Origin: an uncultured Collinsella sp.
GTDB lineage: Bacteria > Actinomycetota > Coriobacteriia > Coriobacteriales > Coriobacteriaceae
Length of the DNA: 64,000 nt
Reading direction: 5' to 3'
Assembly (NCBI GenBank): GCA_902479075.1
Contig: CABSNK010000004.1
Location: 60,844-124,843, forward strand
Below the pieces are notes generated by a model. That model worked only from the letters and a program-made list of their open reading frames with translations. It was not told the origin of the DNA and made no database searches. Positions within the stretch are counted from its first letter, which is position 1. Each line of letters starts with the position of its first letter. Below, piece by piece: positions 24,078-33,067 of this stretch. Position numbers and translations under genes: made by a program.

Positions 24078-25850
24078 ATGATTGAAACTGAGAACAAGGT
24101 GTATGCCCGTCGCTGCGAGAGCCATGTCGAGGCCCTGCGCCGCGCCGTTCCGGGCTGCATCGAGAAGGTCGAGTGGCAGTGCGAGGACCAGCTGACGATT
24201 ACCGTCAAGCAGGACAAGCTGCCCGAGGCCGTCCACTACCTGTATTACGAGCGCTACGGCTGGATTCCCGTGATCATCGGCAACGATGAGCGCAGCCTGT
24301 GCGGCCGTTACGCCGTGTACTATGTCATCTCCATGGAGGGGGAGGACCCCGGTTGGGTGACCGTGCGCACCGAGGTCGATCCCGCCAAGATGACGTTCCC
24401 GTCCGTGACACCGTTCGTCCCCGCCTGTGTGTGGGGCGAGCGCGAGCTTCGCGACATGTTCGGCCTGATCCCCGAGGGTCTGCCCGACCGTCGCCGCCTG
24501 GTGCTGCCAGATGACTGGCCCAGCGGCCTGTATCCGCTGCGCAAGGACTCCATGGACTACCGCTTCCGTCCCGCTCCTGCGAGCGACATGGAAAACTACG
24601 AGTTCTTGGCCGATACCAAGGGCAAGGAGACCACACTCGTCCCCATGGGCCCGCTGCACATTACCTCCGACGAGCCCGGCCACTTCCGCCTGTTCGTCGA
24701 GGGCGAGACGATCGTCGACGCCGACTACCGCCTGTTCTACGTGCACCGCGGCATGGAGAAGGTCGCCGAGACGCGCCTGAACTATGACGCCGTGACGTTC
24801 CTCGCCGACCGCATCTGCGGCATCTGCGGCTGCGCCCACTCGGTGGCCTATGCCGAGGCCGTCGAGCGCGCCCAGGGCATCCATGTCCCGCCGCGCGCCC
24901 AGTACATCCGCGCCATCATGCTCGAGGTCGAGCGTCTGCACTCGCATCTGCTCAACATTGGCCTGGCGTCGCACTACACGGGCTTCGACTCCGGCTTCCA
25001 GCAGTTCTTCCGCGTCCGCGAGAAGTCCATGGACCTGGCCGAGAAGCTCTCCGGTCACCGCAAGACCTACGGCCTCAACGTGATCGGCGGCGTGCGTCGC
25101 GACATTTTGGCCGAGCAGAAGCTCTCCACGCTCACGACCATCCACCAGCTGCGCTCCGAGGTTCAGGAGCTCGTCGACGTCTTGCTCTCCACGCCCAACT
25201 TCATTGAGCGTACGAGTGGCATCGGCATCTTGGATCGCAAGATCGCACGCGACTTCTCGCCGGTCGGCCCGCTCATGCGTGGCTCGGGCTATGCCCGCGA
25301 CGTGCGCTTTGACCATCCCTTTGACGGCTACGCCGATCCGGACGTCCAAAAGATGCACGCCGCCACGGCCGACACCTGCGATGCCTTCGGCCGTACCGCC
25401 GTTCGCATCCAGGAGGTCTATGATTCGATCGACATGATCGAGACCATGCTCGAGAACTGCCCGTCGGGCCCCATCCTCACCACGGATTGGGAGTACACCC
25501 CGCACAAGTACGCCATCGGCGCCACCGAGGCGCCGCGCGGCGAGGACGTGCACTGGGCCATGCTCGGCAACAACCAGAAGTGCTACCGCTGGCGCGCCAA
25601 GGCCGCCACGTACAGCAACTGGCCGGTCCTGCGCTACATGTTCCGCGGCAACACCGTGGGTGACGCTGCGTTGATCGTCGGCTCGCTCGACCCGTGCTAC
25701 TCCTGCACCGACCGCGTGACGGTGACCGATCTCGCCGCCAAGCGCGACCACGTGCTCGACAAGGAGCAGTTCGAGAACGTCTGGCGCGACAAGTCGCCGC
25801 TTGCGGGCGAGGGCACCATGGCCGCTCCGCTCGATGAGGAGGCGCTCTAA
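24078..25850 (+). CDS. hyfG: [NiFe]-hydrogenase large subunit, NuoC-NuoD fusion (HyfG/HycE-like)
   Basis: This 590-residue subunit reduces protons to H2. Residues 1-160 are a NuoC-like domain and the rest is the NuoD/hydrogenase domain. The nickel ligands are all present: RICGICGCAHS (Cys247 and Cys250) and DPCYSCTDR (Cys540 and Cys543). The 44 residues after Arg546 fit a removable tail that HycI-type proteases cleave after nickel insertion; a HycI-like gene lies downstream at 27935. This confirms a group 4 membrane-bound hydrogenase rather than complex I, which lacks both cysteine pairs. Confidence 0.96.
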   Translation: MIETENKVYARRCESHVEALRRAVPGCIEKVEWQCEDQLTITVKQDKLPEAVHYLYYERYGWIPVIIGNDERSLCGRYAVYYVISMEGEDPGWVTVRTEVDPAKMTFPSVTPFVPACVWGERELRDMFGLIPEGLPDRRRLVLPDDWPSGLYPLRKDSMDYRFRPAPASDMENYEFLADTKGKETTLVPMGPLHITSDEPGHFRLFVEGETIVDADYRLFYVHRGMEKVAETRLNYDAVTFLADRICGICGCAHSVAYAEAVERAQGIHVPPRAQYIRAIMLEVERLHSHLLNIGLASHYTGFDSGFQQFFRVREKSMDLAEKLSGHRKTYGLNVIGGVRRDILAEQKLSTLTTIHQLRSEVQELVDVLLSTPNFIERTSGIGILDRKIARDFSPVGPLMRGSGYARDVRFDHPFDGYADPDVQKMHAATADTCDAFGRTAVRIQEVYDSIDMIETMLENCPSGPILTTDWEYTPHKYAIGATEAPRGEDVHWAMLGNNQKCYRWRAKAATYSNWPVLRYMFRGNTVGDAALIVGSLDPCYSCTDRVTVTDLAAKRDHVLDKEQFENVWRDKSPLAGEGTMAAPLDEEAL

Positions 25851-25851
25851 T

Positions 25852-26568
25852 ATGCTGAAGCTTTGGAAGGTCAACGCCAAGGCCGGCGACGCGACGGTCA
25901 AGTACCCGTTTGCGCCGTTCCCCACCAACAAGGACATGCGCGGCAAGCCCGAGCACAATGCCGAGCTCTGCATCGCCTGCGGAGCCTGCGGCGTGGCTTG
26001 CCCGGCCGATGCCATTCGCATGGACACCGACCTTGCGGCCGACACCATCACCTGGTCGATCGACTACGGCCGCTGCATCTTTTGCGGCCGCTGCGAGGAA
26101 GCCTGCCCCATGGAGGCCATCAAGCTCACCGAGGAGTTTGAGCTGGCCGTCATGAGCAAGGACGACCTCACCAGCAAGAGCGTCTACACGCTCGAGCACT
26201 GCTCGCGCTGCGGCAAGCCGTTCGCCCCGCACAAGGAGATCGACTACGCTAAGCGCCTGCTGCAAAAGGCCGGCTGCATGGAGGCCGAGCAGGCCGCCCG
26301 TACCGTCGGTATGTGCCAGGAGTGCAAGCGCGAGCTCGACGCCCTGCGCGCCGCCTCGGCCGTAAAGACCGGCAACGCGCACGGTATGGCTGCCAACGAG
26401 ACGCTTGCGTCCGGTGAGCCCCAGGGCCCCGGTATGGAGTATCTGGGCGGCCACGGTGTGAACCCGGAGTATATCGACCGCGAGCTTAACCCCGATGCGC
26501 CCGAGATTCCCGCCGGTCCGGCGCCGGTCGAGGGCATCATCATGGATTTTGAAACGAAGGAGGAGTAA
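25852..26568 (+). CDS. hyfH: Hydrogenase-4 ferredoxin subunit (HyfH/HycF, NuoI-like)
   Basis: A 238-residue subunit with two [4Fe-4S] motifs, CIACGACGVACPAD (near 42-55) and CIFCGRCEEACPME (near 72-85). A zinc-ribbon-like pair of CxxC motifs follows (CSRCGKP near 120 and CQECK near 155), plus an extended carboxy tail. It carries electrons between the ferredoxin and the small subunit. ATG 25852 starts one base after the hyfG stop; an upstream in-frame ATG would lie inside hyfG and is not family-like. Confidence 0.88.
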   Translation: MLKLWKVNAKAGDATVKYPFAPFPTNKDMRGKPEHNAELCIACGACGVACPADAIRMDTDLAADTITWSIDYGRCIFCGRCEEACPMEAIKLTEEFELAVMSKDDLTSKSVYTLEHCSRCGKPFAPHKEIDYAKRLLQKAGCMEAEQAARTVGMCQECKRELDALRAASAVKTGNAHGMAANETLASGEPQGPGMEYLGGHGVNPEYIDRELNPDAPEIPAGPAPVEGIIMDFETKEE

Positions 26569-26570
26569 CC

Positions 26571-27353
26571 ATGGCCGAACCCACGCTTTTGCCCGAGCGG
26601 CTTCAGTACCGCCCGACCAAGATCGAGCTCGACGAGAGCATCGAGAAGGCCAAGGCGACCCTTCTTAAGAAGATCAAGCGCTCGGTGTACGTCTACCGTG
26701 TCGACTGCGGCGGCTGCAACGGCTGCGAGATCGAGATCTTCGGTTCCATCACGCCCGTCTTTGACGTCGAGCGCTTTGGCATCAAGGTCGTGCCCTCGCC
26801 CCGTCACGCCGATGTGCTGCTGTACACCGGCGCCGTGACGCGTGCCATGCGCATGCCGGCCCTGCGCGCGTTTGAGGCCGCACCAGATCCCAAGATCGTG
26901 GTGTCCTATGGCGCGTGCGGCTGCACCGGCGGCATCTTCTACGACAACTACTGCGTCTGGGGCGGCACGGATAAGATTCTGCCGGTCGATGTCTACATCC
27001 CCGGCTGCCCGCCCAGCCCCGCGCAGACCGTCTACGGCTTTGCCATGGCACTTGGCCTGCTGGACCAAAAGCTCCATGCCGAGACTACGGTGGAGGCTGC
27101 CGGCGAGCAGGCCGATATCCTGCACCCCGGCGTGCCGTACAAGCTGCGCGTTGCCATCGAGCGCGAGGCTCGCGCCATGAGCGGCTACCGTTACGGCCGC
27201 GACCTGGCCAACGAGTTTATGGATACGCTCGAGGGCGCGCCCAAGGGTGATATCCGAGGTGCCATGGCGCTGCTCATCGACAAGCAGGACGATCCGCGCC
27301 GCGTTGAGGTCTACTCGGCGCTGCAGGATCTGGTGCTGGCCGGAGGTCACTAG
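26571..27353 (+). CDS. hyfI: [NiFe]-hydrogenase small subunit (HyfI/HycG, NuoB-like)
   Basis: This 260-residue subunit holds the proximal [4Fe-4S] cluster. Its ligands are visible as DCGGCNGCE (Cys46, Cys49, Cys52), the GACGCTGGIF segment and YIPGCPPSP near 140. It matches NuoB-type small subunits of group 4 hydrogenases. The gene starts 2 bases after hyfH and abuts the HycH-like gene. Confidence 0.94.
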   Translation: MAEPTLLPERLQYRPTKIELDESIEKAKATLLKKIKRSVYVYRVDCGGCNGCEIEIFGSITPVFDVERFGIKVVPSPRHADVLLYTGAVTRAMRMPALRAFEAAPDPKIVVSYGACGCTGGIFYDNYCVWGGTDKILPVDVYIPGCPPSPAQTVYGFAMALGLLDQKLHAETTVEAAGEQADILHPGVPYKLRVAIEREARAMSGYRYGRDLANEFMDTLEGAPKGDIRGAMALLIDKQDDPRRVEVYSALQDLVLAGGH

Positions 27354-27935
27354 ATGGAGCTCACGGACCGCTCTGGTTACTTTGCGGGCCCCGGTATGCT
27401 CGGCGGCTCCTTTGGCGATGCCTCGCGCGCAAGCGACGAGGCCGCCGAGGGCGTCGCCGACCCCTGCCTGGGCCATGCGCCCGACCAGGTGGTCTTCTAT
27501 GAGCTCACGCGTAAGTTTGTGGAGACCGAGGAAGACGTTCCCCAGGAGGCCTGCGACGTGCTGTACTACACGCTCGCCGTGGGCCACCACACCGGCGTGC
27601 TCGATTGCTTTGAGCCGCGCCTGTCGGTGCCGGTGGATGTCTTCTATTCGCTCGTCGATGCGCTGCCGGAGGGGGAGGCCAAGACCAAGTTCGAGGCCAT
27701 CCGCTCCTTTGGCGAGTGCCAGCTTGACAAGGCGGCGGTGCCGTCGCTGCTCGAGGCCTGCGACACGCTGCTCGACGAGCGCGGTTTTCGCGGCTCGGCC
27801 AAGGCCGGCATCTCGGTGTTCGACGACGACTTTGGCCTGCATGCCCAGCAGGTCGCGTTTCTGATGAAGTTCCGCGATCTGGTTGAGCGCGTGCGCGATG
27901 TGTCGGGCGTGTACCTGACGGGAAGGTTGCAGTAA
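27354..27935 (+). CDS. hycH: Formate hydrogenlyase maturation protein HycH-like
   Basis: A 193-residue cytoplasmic protein of the HycH/HyfJ family. The diagnostic part is YYTLAVGHHTGVLDCFEP near residues 69-86. HycH is needed for assembly of active formate hydrogenlyase but is not part of the complex. It begins directly after hyfI and its stop overlaps the next start by one base. Confidence 0.85.
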   Translation: MELTDRSGYFAGPGMLGGSFGDASRASDEAAEGVADPCLGHAPDQVVFYELTRKFVETEEDVPQEACDVLYYTLAVGHHTGVLDCFEPRLSVPVDVFYSLVDALPEGEAKTKFEAIRSFGECQLDKAAVPSLLEACDTLLDERGFRGSAKAGISVFDDDFGLHAQQVAFLMKFRDLVERVRDVSGVYLTGRLQ

Positions 27936-28438
27936 TGGGTCGCGTTGTGGATGGACGTGTGAACGGCGCCCCGTTTGCGGGTATCGTGCTCACGGCGGGA
28001 AGCGTGCTGCGTGCCGACGATGCCGCCGGCCCCGTGCTCTCCAAAAAGATGGAAGACGCACCCATCGCCGGTTGGTACACCATCGACGGAGGCCAAACGC
28101 CCGAGGACGACATTATCGAGGTCAAGCGCGAGCGTCCGCCGCGTCTGGTCTTGGTCGATGCCGCCGACATGGCGCTGCCCGTCGGCGCCATCCGCTTGCT
28201 CGACAAACGTGACGTGGCCCGCAAGTCGATGTTCACCACGCATTCGCTTCCCTTGTCGATTTTGATCGAAGAGATTGAGCAATCGTGCGAAGATATCGTC
28301 TTCATAGGGATTCAGCCGGGCGATACGGAGTTTTACAACCCTATGTCCCCGGAGGTCTTTGACGCCGTCGACGCCGTGTACGACGCCGTGGCCGCCAACG
28401 ACTTTTCCCACTTTGTCCGCTTGGGGCAGGAGCTATAG
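27935..28438 (+). CDS. hycI: Hydrogenase maturation endopeptidase (HycI-like)
   Basis: A 167-residue protease that cuts the carboxy tail of the large subunit after nickel loading. The nickel-sensing motifs of the family are present: GSVLRADDAAGP near residue 25 (metal-binding Asp), LVDAADMAL near 70 and FIGIQPGD near 123. Its substrate is very likely HyfG, whose 44-residue tail follows DPCYSC. The gene is coupled to hycH. Confidence 0.88.
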   Translation: MGRVVDGRVNGAPFAGIVLTAGSVLRADDAAGPVLSKKMEDAPIAGWYTIDGGQTPEDDIIEVKRERPPRLVLVDAADMALPVGAIRLLDKRDVARKSMFTTHSLPLSILIEEIEQSCEDIVFIGIQPGDTEFYNPMSPEVFDAVDAVYDAVAANDFSHFVRLGQEL

Positions 28439-28477
28439 CAGCGCTTGTCCCTGCTGATTAGGAAAGAAGTGATTGAC

Positions 28478-29317
28478 ATGGCAGATTCCAAGGCGGAGTA
28501 CCCCGCTCCCGATTGCCTTGCGCCCGCCGCGATCGAGGCCAAGACCGAGGCCGCCGGCGTGACCAAGGCTAACCTGCCGGTCGCAAAGGCCTTTGTTTTG
28601 GCGATGTTCGCCGGCGCGTTCATTGCCTTCGGCGGCCTGTTCTTTACCGTGTTCTTGAGCGATAGCACGCTGGGCTGGGGCGCCCAGCGCGTCGTGGGCG
28701 GCCTGTGCTTTTGCCTGGGCCTGGTGCTGGTGCTGGTGTGCGGCGCCGAGCTGTTTACTGGCAATTCGCTTATGGTCTGCGCACTCAAGAGCAAAAAGAT
28801 CACCCTGGTCCAGATGCTCAAGGCTTGGGTCGTCGTATGGGTCGGTAACTTTGTCGGTGCCCTGTTCATCGTCTTTTTGGTGTACATGGCCGGCATTTAC
28901 AAGCTCAACGGCGAGGCGGTCGCCAATTCCATGGTGAGCGTCGCCGCCGGCAAGGTGACGATCGACTGGGTGACGATCTTCTTCCGCGGCATCCTGTGCA
29001 ACATCTTTGTGTGCCTGGCCGTGTGGATCGGTACCGCCGGCAAGACCGTGGTCGATAAGGTTGTGGGCATTCTGCTGCCCATCGCCGCCTTTGTGGCCTG
29101 CGGTTTTGAGCACTGCGTCGCCAACATGTACTTTTTGCCCATGGGTGCCGTGATGCATGCATGCGGCTACGGTGCCGACGTCGCCGGCGCCGATGCACTC
29201 AACGCCGTGGGCATTGCGTTTAACCTGTCCGCCGCCACGCTGGGCAACATCGTGGGCGGCGCGGTTCTGGTCGCGCTCGGCTACTGGTTTATCTACGCTA
29301 AGAAGTCCGAGGCGTAA
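28478..29317 (+). CDS. focA: Formate/nitrite transporter family channel (FocA-like)
   Basis: A 279-residue pentameric channel protein with six helices. The pore region shows the family segments FITGNSLM-like (VCGAELFTGNSLMVCALKS) and CGFEHCVANMYFLP near residue 206, where the conserved His gates formate. ATG 28478 is chosen for GGAAAG upstream; an earlier in-frame start would begin near the hycI stop. Placed last in the formate hydrogenlyase operon, it presumably supplies formate to FdhF or balances it across the membrane. A strong terminator follows. Confidence 0.92.
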   Translation: MADSKAEYPAPDCLAPAAIEAKTEAAGVTKANLPVAKAFVLAMFAGAFIAFGGLFFTVFLSDSTLGWGAQRVVGGLCFCLGLVLVLVCGAELFTGNSLMVCALKSKKITLVQMLKAWVVVWVGNFVGALFIVFLVYMAGIYKLNGEAVANSMVSVAAGKVTIDWVTIFFRGILCNIFVCLAVWIGTAGKTVVDKVVGILLPIAAFVACGFEHCVANMYFLPMGAVMHACGYGADVAGADALNAVGIAFNLSAATLGNIVGGAVLVALGYWFIYAKKSEA

Positions 29318-29339
29318 GGTACCGTCTGTTTGACGTTGG

Positions 29340-29375
29340 GCCTCCCGCGGGGCGTTGCCGTGCGGGAGGCTTTTT
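29340..29375 (+). terminator. Terminator of the formate hydrogenlyase operon
   Basis: GCCTCCCGC and GCGGGAGGC close a stem over a 13-base loop and run into TTTTT. A strong rho-independent site. Confidence 0.92.
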
Positions 29376-29439
29376 GGGTCCGGGGCTCGTTGCCGGGCTT
29401 TTGGCCTGTTGTGTTTGGCTGATGAAAGGGGTAATCGAG

Positions 29440-31557
29440 ATGGCATCTGCTGTGGAGCGTAACGGTCGCGCCGTGGTGACCACATGCGGGGGATGCTATG
29501 CCGATTGCGCCTTTGCGGCACGCGTTGAGGACGGTCACGTGGTGGCCGAGTTGCCGGTGCTGGGGCATCCGTGCACGGCGCGTGCCCTGTGCGCCCGCGG
29601 TCGGCATCGCCTGGCAATGCCGTTTGACGAGCGCGACCGCATCGTGCACCCCATGCGCCGGAGAGCTGATGGTTCGGGGTTCGATGCGATTTCGTGGGAC
29701 GAGGCGTTCGCTCAGATTGCTGCGCGCCTTGGGAGGATTGTTGACGGGCATGGTTCGCGCGCGCTAGGTATGACGCTCGGCGTGCCCTCGTTCGACCGCT
29801 ACTGGGCGTATCGCTTTATGCATGCGCTGGGCTCGCCCAACGTGTACGGTGCCGACGGCGCCTGCGAGGTAAGCCGTCTCACCGGTTGGGAGCACAGCCT
29901 AGGCTACAGCCCCGCCTCCGACCTGGCGCATACCGATTGCATCATGTACCTGGGGCGTTCCATCGTCGATTCGTCGACGATGGGGGCCGTTGATGCGCTC
30001 AACGATGCCCGTCGCCGTGGGGCGAAGATTATCGTGGTCGACCCCCGGCGCAGTGGCTCGGCTGCGCTTGCCGACCGCTGGCTGCGCGTGCGCCCGGGCT
30101 GCGACTTGGCGCTGCTGTTGGGTATTGTCCACGTGTTGATTGCCGAGGACCTGTACGATCACGAGTTCGTGACCCGCTATACCACGGGCTTTGACGAGCT
30201 GGCGCAGGCGGCCCGTGCTTGGACGCCCGAGTGGGCCGAGTCGATGTGCGACGTGCCGGCCGCAGAGATCGCCGCCACGGCGCGCGATCTAGCTGCCGCG
30301 GCGCCTGCTGCGGTGGTGGACGCTGGCTTTCATGGCGGCATCGGTATCGCGTATGCCAACAGTACACAGACGGCGCGAGCTATCTGCATGGTTGATGTGC
30401 TGCTGGGCTGCATCGGACATGCGGGCGGCGCGCTCAATCCGCCCACGCCGCTTGTGTTGGGCGACCTCGATCCCACGCGCTTTGCGACGCCGCCGGTGCC
30501 GCGTGGGCCCAAGCTGGGGTCCGAGCGCTATCCACTGGTCGATCCGGTGCGCGGCCTGTGCACGACCATCGGTCAGTCGATTCTTGCCGGCGATTTGCGT
30601 GGGCTCATCGTCTATGCCAGCAACCCCGGTGCGGGCTATGGCAATGCGCAGGCTTGGTTGGGTATTTTGCAGCAGCTCGACTTGCTCGTGACGATTGATA
30701 TTCGCTGGTCCGAGACGGCGCGTGCTTCGGACTTCGTGCTGCCCGACGTGACGTATCTGGAGGCCGACCGCGGTGTGGGCACGGTCGTGGGCGCCAACGA
30801 TGCGCGCGTGTTCTACCGCAATGCCGTGCTGCCCGTGCAGCATGACGACACGCGTCCCGGCCGGGAGATTTTTGCCGGTCTGGCACAGGCGTGTGGCGTG
30901 GGCGAGTACTTCCAGTTTACGTCTGACGATCTGGCGGCTGCCCAGGTGGCGCCTTTTGGGATCAATCTGGACGAGCTCAAGGAGCGCGGCTGGGCCGACA
31001 CGGGTGTTGCGTCGCCGTCGCGTACGGGCGAGCCGGCGATCCCCTTGGATGGCGGCAAAATTGCGCTGGCAAGCGACGTATGGGAACGAGCCGGCCTGGG
31101 TCGTGTGCCCAACTGGATCGCTCCCATGGTGGAGCCTAGCCTGGGGATGTTTCGCCTCATTAGCGGCAACCGTCCCTTTGAGTCGCATACCTCGCGTAGA
31201 CTCGCGGCGGCCGGTGCCGCCGAGGCTGGATCGGATCTGGATGCCGTGCAGATGAATGCCGATGCCGCTGCGCGCATGGGCATTGCCGATGGCGAGGTCG
31301 TCGAGCTTGTGAGCGACATGGGCCGCGACCGCGTGCGCGTGGAGACGACGCCCTATCTGCATCCGGCGTGCATCTTCACCTCGGCCGCCCCCGGCGGGCG
31401 TTCGTTTGGCGCCGATGCCGGTGGCGCTCAAGCCTTGGGCGTGGGCCCGCTCGACCATACACCTTTGCGTTGGGACCCGTTGACGGGCGCCGCGCTTACC
31501 CAGGAAAACGCCGTTCGCGTGGAAAAGATCGCGGCGCGCGAGGATAATAACGAGTAA
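29440..31557 (+). CDS. Molybdopterin oxidoreductase of the DMSO-reductase family, substrate unknown
   Basis: This 705-residue cytoplasmic enzyme has an amino-terminal [4Fe-4S] motif (CGGCYADCAF, then CARGRHRL) and the Mo-bis-MGD domains, ending in a dinucleotide-binding region (SGNRPFESHTS, NADAAARMGI). There is no Tat signal and no Sec codon. The likely metal ligand is the Cys in YGADGACEVSR, at the place where formate dehydrogenases carry Sec or Cys, but the following HG motif of formate dehydrogenase is replaced by SRLTGWEHSLG. I therefore do not call it formate dehydrogenase. ATG 29440 is preferred, with AAAGGGG upstream. It lies between the formate channel and selA. Confidence 0.8.
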   Translation: MASAVERNGRAVVTTCGGCYADCAFAARVEDGHVVAELPVLGHPCTARALCARGRHRLAMPFDERDRIVHPMRRRADGSGFDAISWDEAFAQIAARLGRIVDGHGSRALGMTLGVPSFDRYWAYRFMHALGSPNVYGADGACEVSRLTGWEHSLGYSPASDLAHTDCIMYLGRSIVDSSTMGAVDALNDARRRGAKIIVVDPRRSGSAALADRWLRVRPGCDLALLLGIVHVLIAEDLYDHEFVTRYTTGFDELAQAARAWTPEWAESMCDVPAAEIAATARDLAAAAPAAVVDAGFHGGIGIAYANSTQTARAICMVDVLLGCIGHAGGALNPPTPLVLGDLDPTRFATPPVPRGPKLGSERYPLVDPVRGLCTTIGQSILAGDLRGLIVYASNPGAGYGNAQAWLGILQQLDLLVTIDIRWSETARASDFVLPDVTYLEADRGVGTVVGANDARVFYRNAVLPVQHDDTRPGREIFAGLAQACGVGEYFQFTSDDLAAAQVAPFGINLDELKERGWADTGVASPSRTGEPAIPLDGGKIALASDVWERAGLGRVPNWIAPMVEPSLGMFRLISGNRPFESHTSRRLAAAGAAEAGSDLDAVQMNADAAARMGIADGEVVELVSDMGRDRVRVETTPYLHPACIFTSAAPGGRSFGADAGGAQALGVGPLDHTPLRWDPLTGAALTQENAVRVEKIAAREDNNE

Positions 31558-31609
31558 TTGACTCAGCTGATGTATTCGACTGATCCACGTTTCTTTTGAA
31601 AGGCCGCAC

Positions 31610-33067
31610 ATGAGCGATAGCCAGAACATGTCCGATGAGGTACGCGCCCGCCTGCGCGCCATTCCTTCCGTCAACGAGCTGCTTGCCGAGTGGCCGGTGG
31701 TGAAGGCGACAGGGGAGACCTGCGACGCGGTGGTCCATGCTGCCGTGACGGCTGAGCTCGACGAGGAGCGCGCCGCAATTCGTGCCGGTGCCGCCCCGCG
31801 CTCTAAGCGCGACCTGGCTTCGGCCATCGAGTGGCGTGCGCACCGCTCCGCGTTGCCGAGCCTGCGTCCCGCCGTCAACGCCACGGGTGTTGTTATCCAT
31901 ACCAACCTGGGTCGAGCCCCGCTCGCGGAGTCGGCCGCCAAGGCCGTGGCCGAGGTCGCGCGCGGCTACAGCACGCTCGAGTACAGCGTGGACACCTGCT
32001 CGCGCGGGTCGCGCAAGGAACATGCCGCGCAGCTCATCCGCTCGCTTACCGGTGCCGAGGACGCGCTGGTCGTTAATAATAACGCGGCTGCCGTGCTGTT
32101 GGTGCTGGCGACCCATGCCGCAGGCAAGGAGGTCATCGTCAGCCGCGGCGAGCTTGTCGAGATCGGCGGCAGTTTCCGTATCCCCGATGTTATGGAGGCC
32201 TCGGGTGCCAAGCTCGTTGAGGTCGGGGCCACCAACCGCACGCATTTGAGCGACTACGAGCGCGCCATTACGCCCGATACGGCAATGATCCTCAAGGTCC
32301 ATCCTTCCAACTATCGCATCGAGGGTTTTCACGAGGAGGTGGGTTCTCGGGAGCTTGCGGCGCTTGCTCACAAGCATGGCCTGCTGTTCTACGAGGACCA
32401 GGGGTCGGGCGCGCTTTTGCCCGATGACATCCTGGTGCGCGGCGGTGAGGAGCCCACGCCGGCTTCGGTCGCGGCGGGGCTCGATATCGTGTCGTGCTCG
32501 GGCGATAAGCTGCTCGGTGCCGCACAGGCGGGCATTATCATGGGCCGTCGCGATCTGGTCCAGGCTTGCGGGTCGCATCCGCTTATGCGTGCCCTGCGCC
32601 CGGGCAAGCTCTCACTGGCTGCGCTCGAGGCTACACTGCGCATTTATATGGATGGGGCGGATGTGGCCCATCGCGATATTCCGGTGCTCAGCATGCTCAC
32701 GCTTCCGCAGGCTCATCTGGAGCGACGTGCCCGCAAGCTGCGCGATCGTATGGTCGCCGGGCTCGATAAGGCCGGTTGCCCGTGCGCCGTTGAGTTGGAG
32801 ATCGTCGGGGAATCGTCAACCCCCGGCGGTGGCTCGCTTCCTACCATCGAGCTACCCACGATGTGCGTGGCCGTCTGCCCGGTCGACGGGCGCCTGTCCG
32901 TTGACGCGCTCAAGCGCTCGCTTGTCCAGGACTTCGACACGCCGGTCGTCACGCGAACTTCGCACGATCGCATTTTGTTTGACGTCCGTACGCTTGTGGG
33001 CGACCGCGATATCGAGACGGCGGCATCGACGCTCGTCGCGTGCGTTGAGAAGGCGATTGCTCGATGA
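31610..33067 (+). CDS. selA: L-seryl-tRNA(Sec) selenium transferase
   Basis: SelA converts seryl-tRNA-Sec to selenocysteinyl-tRNA-Sec using selenophosphate from SelD. The 485-residue protein has a substrate-binding amino domain (about 1-75) followed by a PLP aminotransferase-like core. The PLP lysine is Lys300 in SCSGDKLLGAAQAG, and HTNLGRAPLAESAA near residue 98 is a family signature. Its stop overlaps selB (ATGA), and a tRNA-Sec gene follows selB, giving a compact selABC module. AAAGG precedes the start. Confidence 0.96.
   Translation: MSDSQNMSDEVRARLRAIPSVNELLAEWPVVKATGETCDAVVHAAVTAELDEERAAIRAGAAPRSKRDLASAIEWRAHRSALPSLRPAVNATGVVIHTNLGRAPLAESAAKAVAEVARGYSTLEYSVDTCSRGSRKEHAAQLIRSLTGAEDALVVNNNAAAVLLVLATHAAGKEVIVSRGELVEIGGSFRIPDVMEASGAKLVEVGATNRTHLSDYERAITPDTAMILKVHPSNYRIEGFHEEVGSRELAALAHKHGLLFYEDQGSGALLPDDILVRGGEEPTPASVAAGLDIVSCSGDKLLGAAQAGIIMGRRDLVQACGSHPLMRALRPGKLSLAALEATLRIYMDGADVAHRDIPVLSMLTLPQAHLERRARKLRDRMVAGLDKAGCPCAVELEIVGESSTPGGGSLPTIELPTMCVAVCPVDGRLSVDALKRSLVQDFDTPVVTRTSHDRILFDVRTLVGDRDIETAASTLVACVEKAIAR

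Noticed and set aside
21810..26051. 1413-codon minus-strand frame opposite hyfE-hyfH
   Set aside because: It is antisense to five strong hydrogenase genes. GC-biased third positions remove stops on the other strand, and the translation has no domain pattern.
17414..27353. Respiratory complex I
   Set aside because: The NuoD-like subunit keeps both nickel cysteine pairs and a cleavable tail, and NuoE/F/G are absent, so this is a group 4 hydrogenase.
29440..31557. Second formate dehydrogenase
   Set aside because: The Sec/Cys-His-Gly active-site motif of formate dehydrogenase is not kept, so only the broader family is called.
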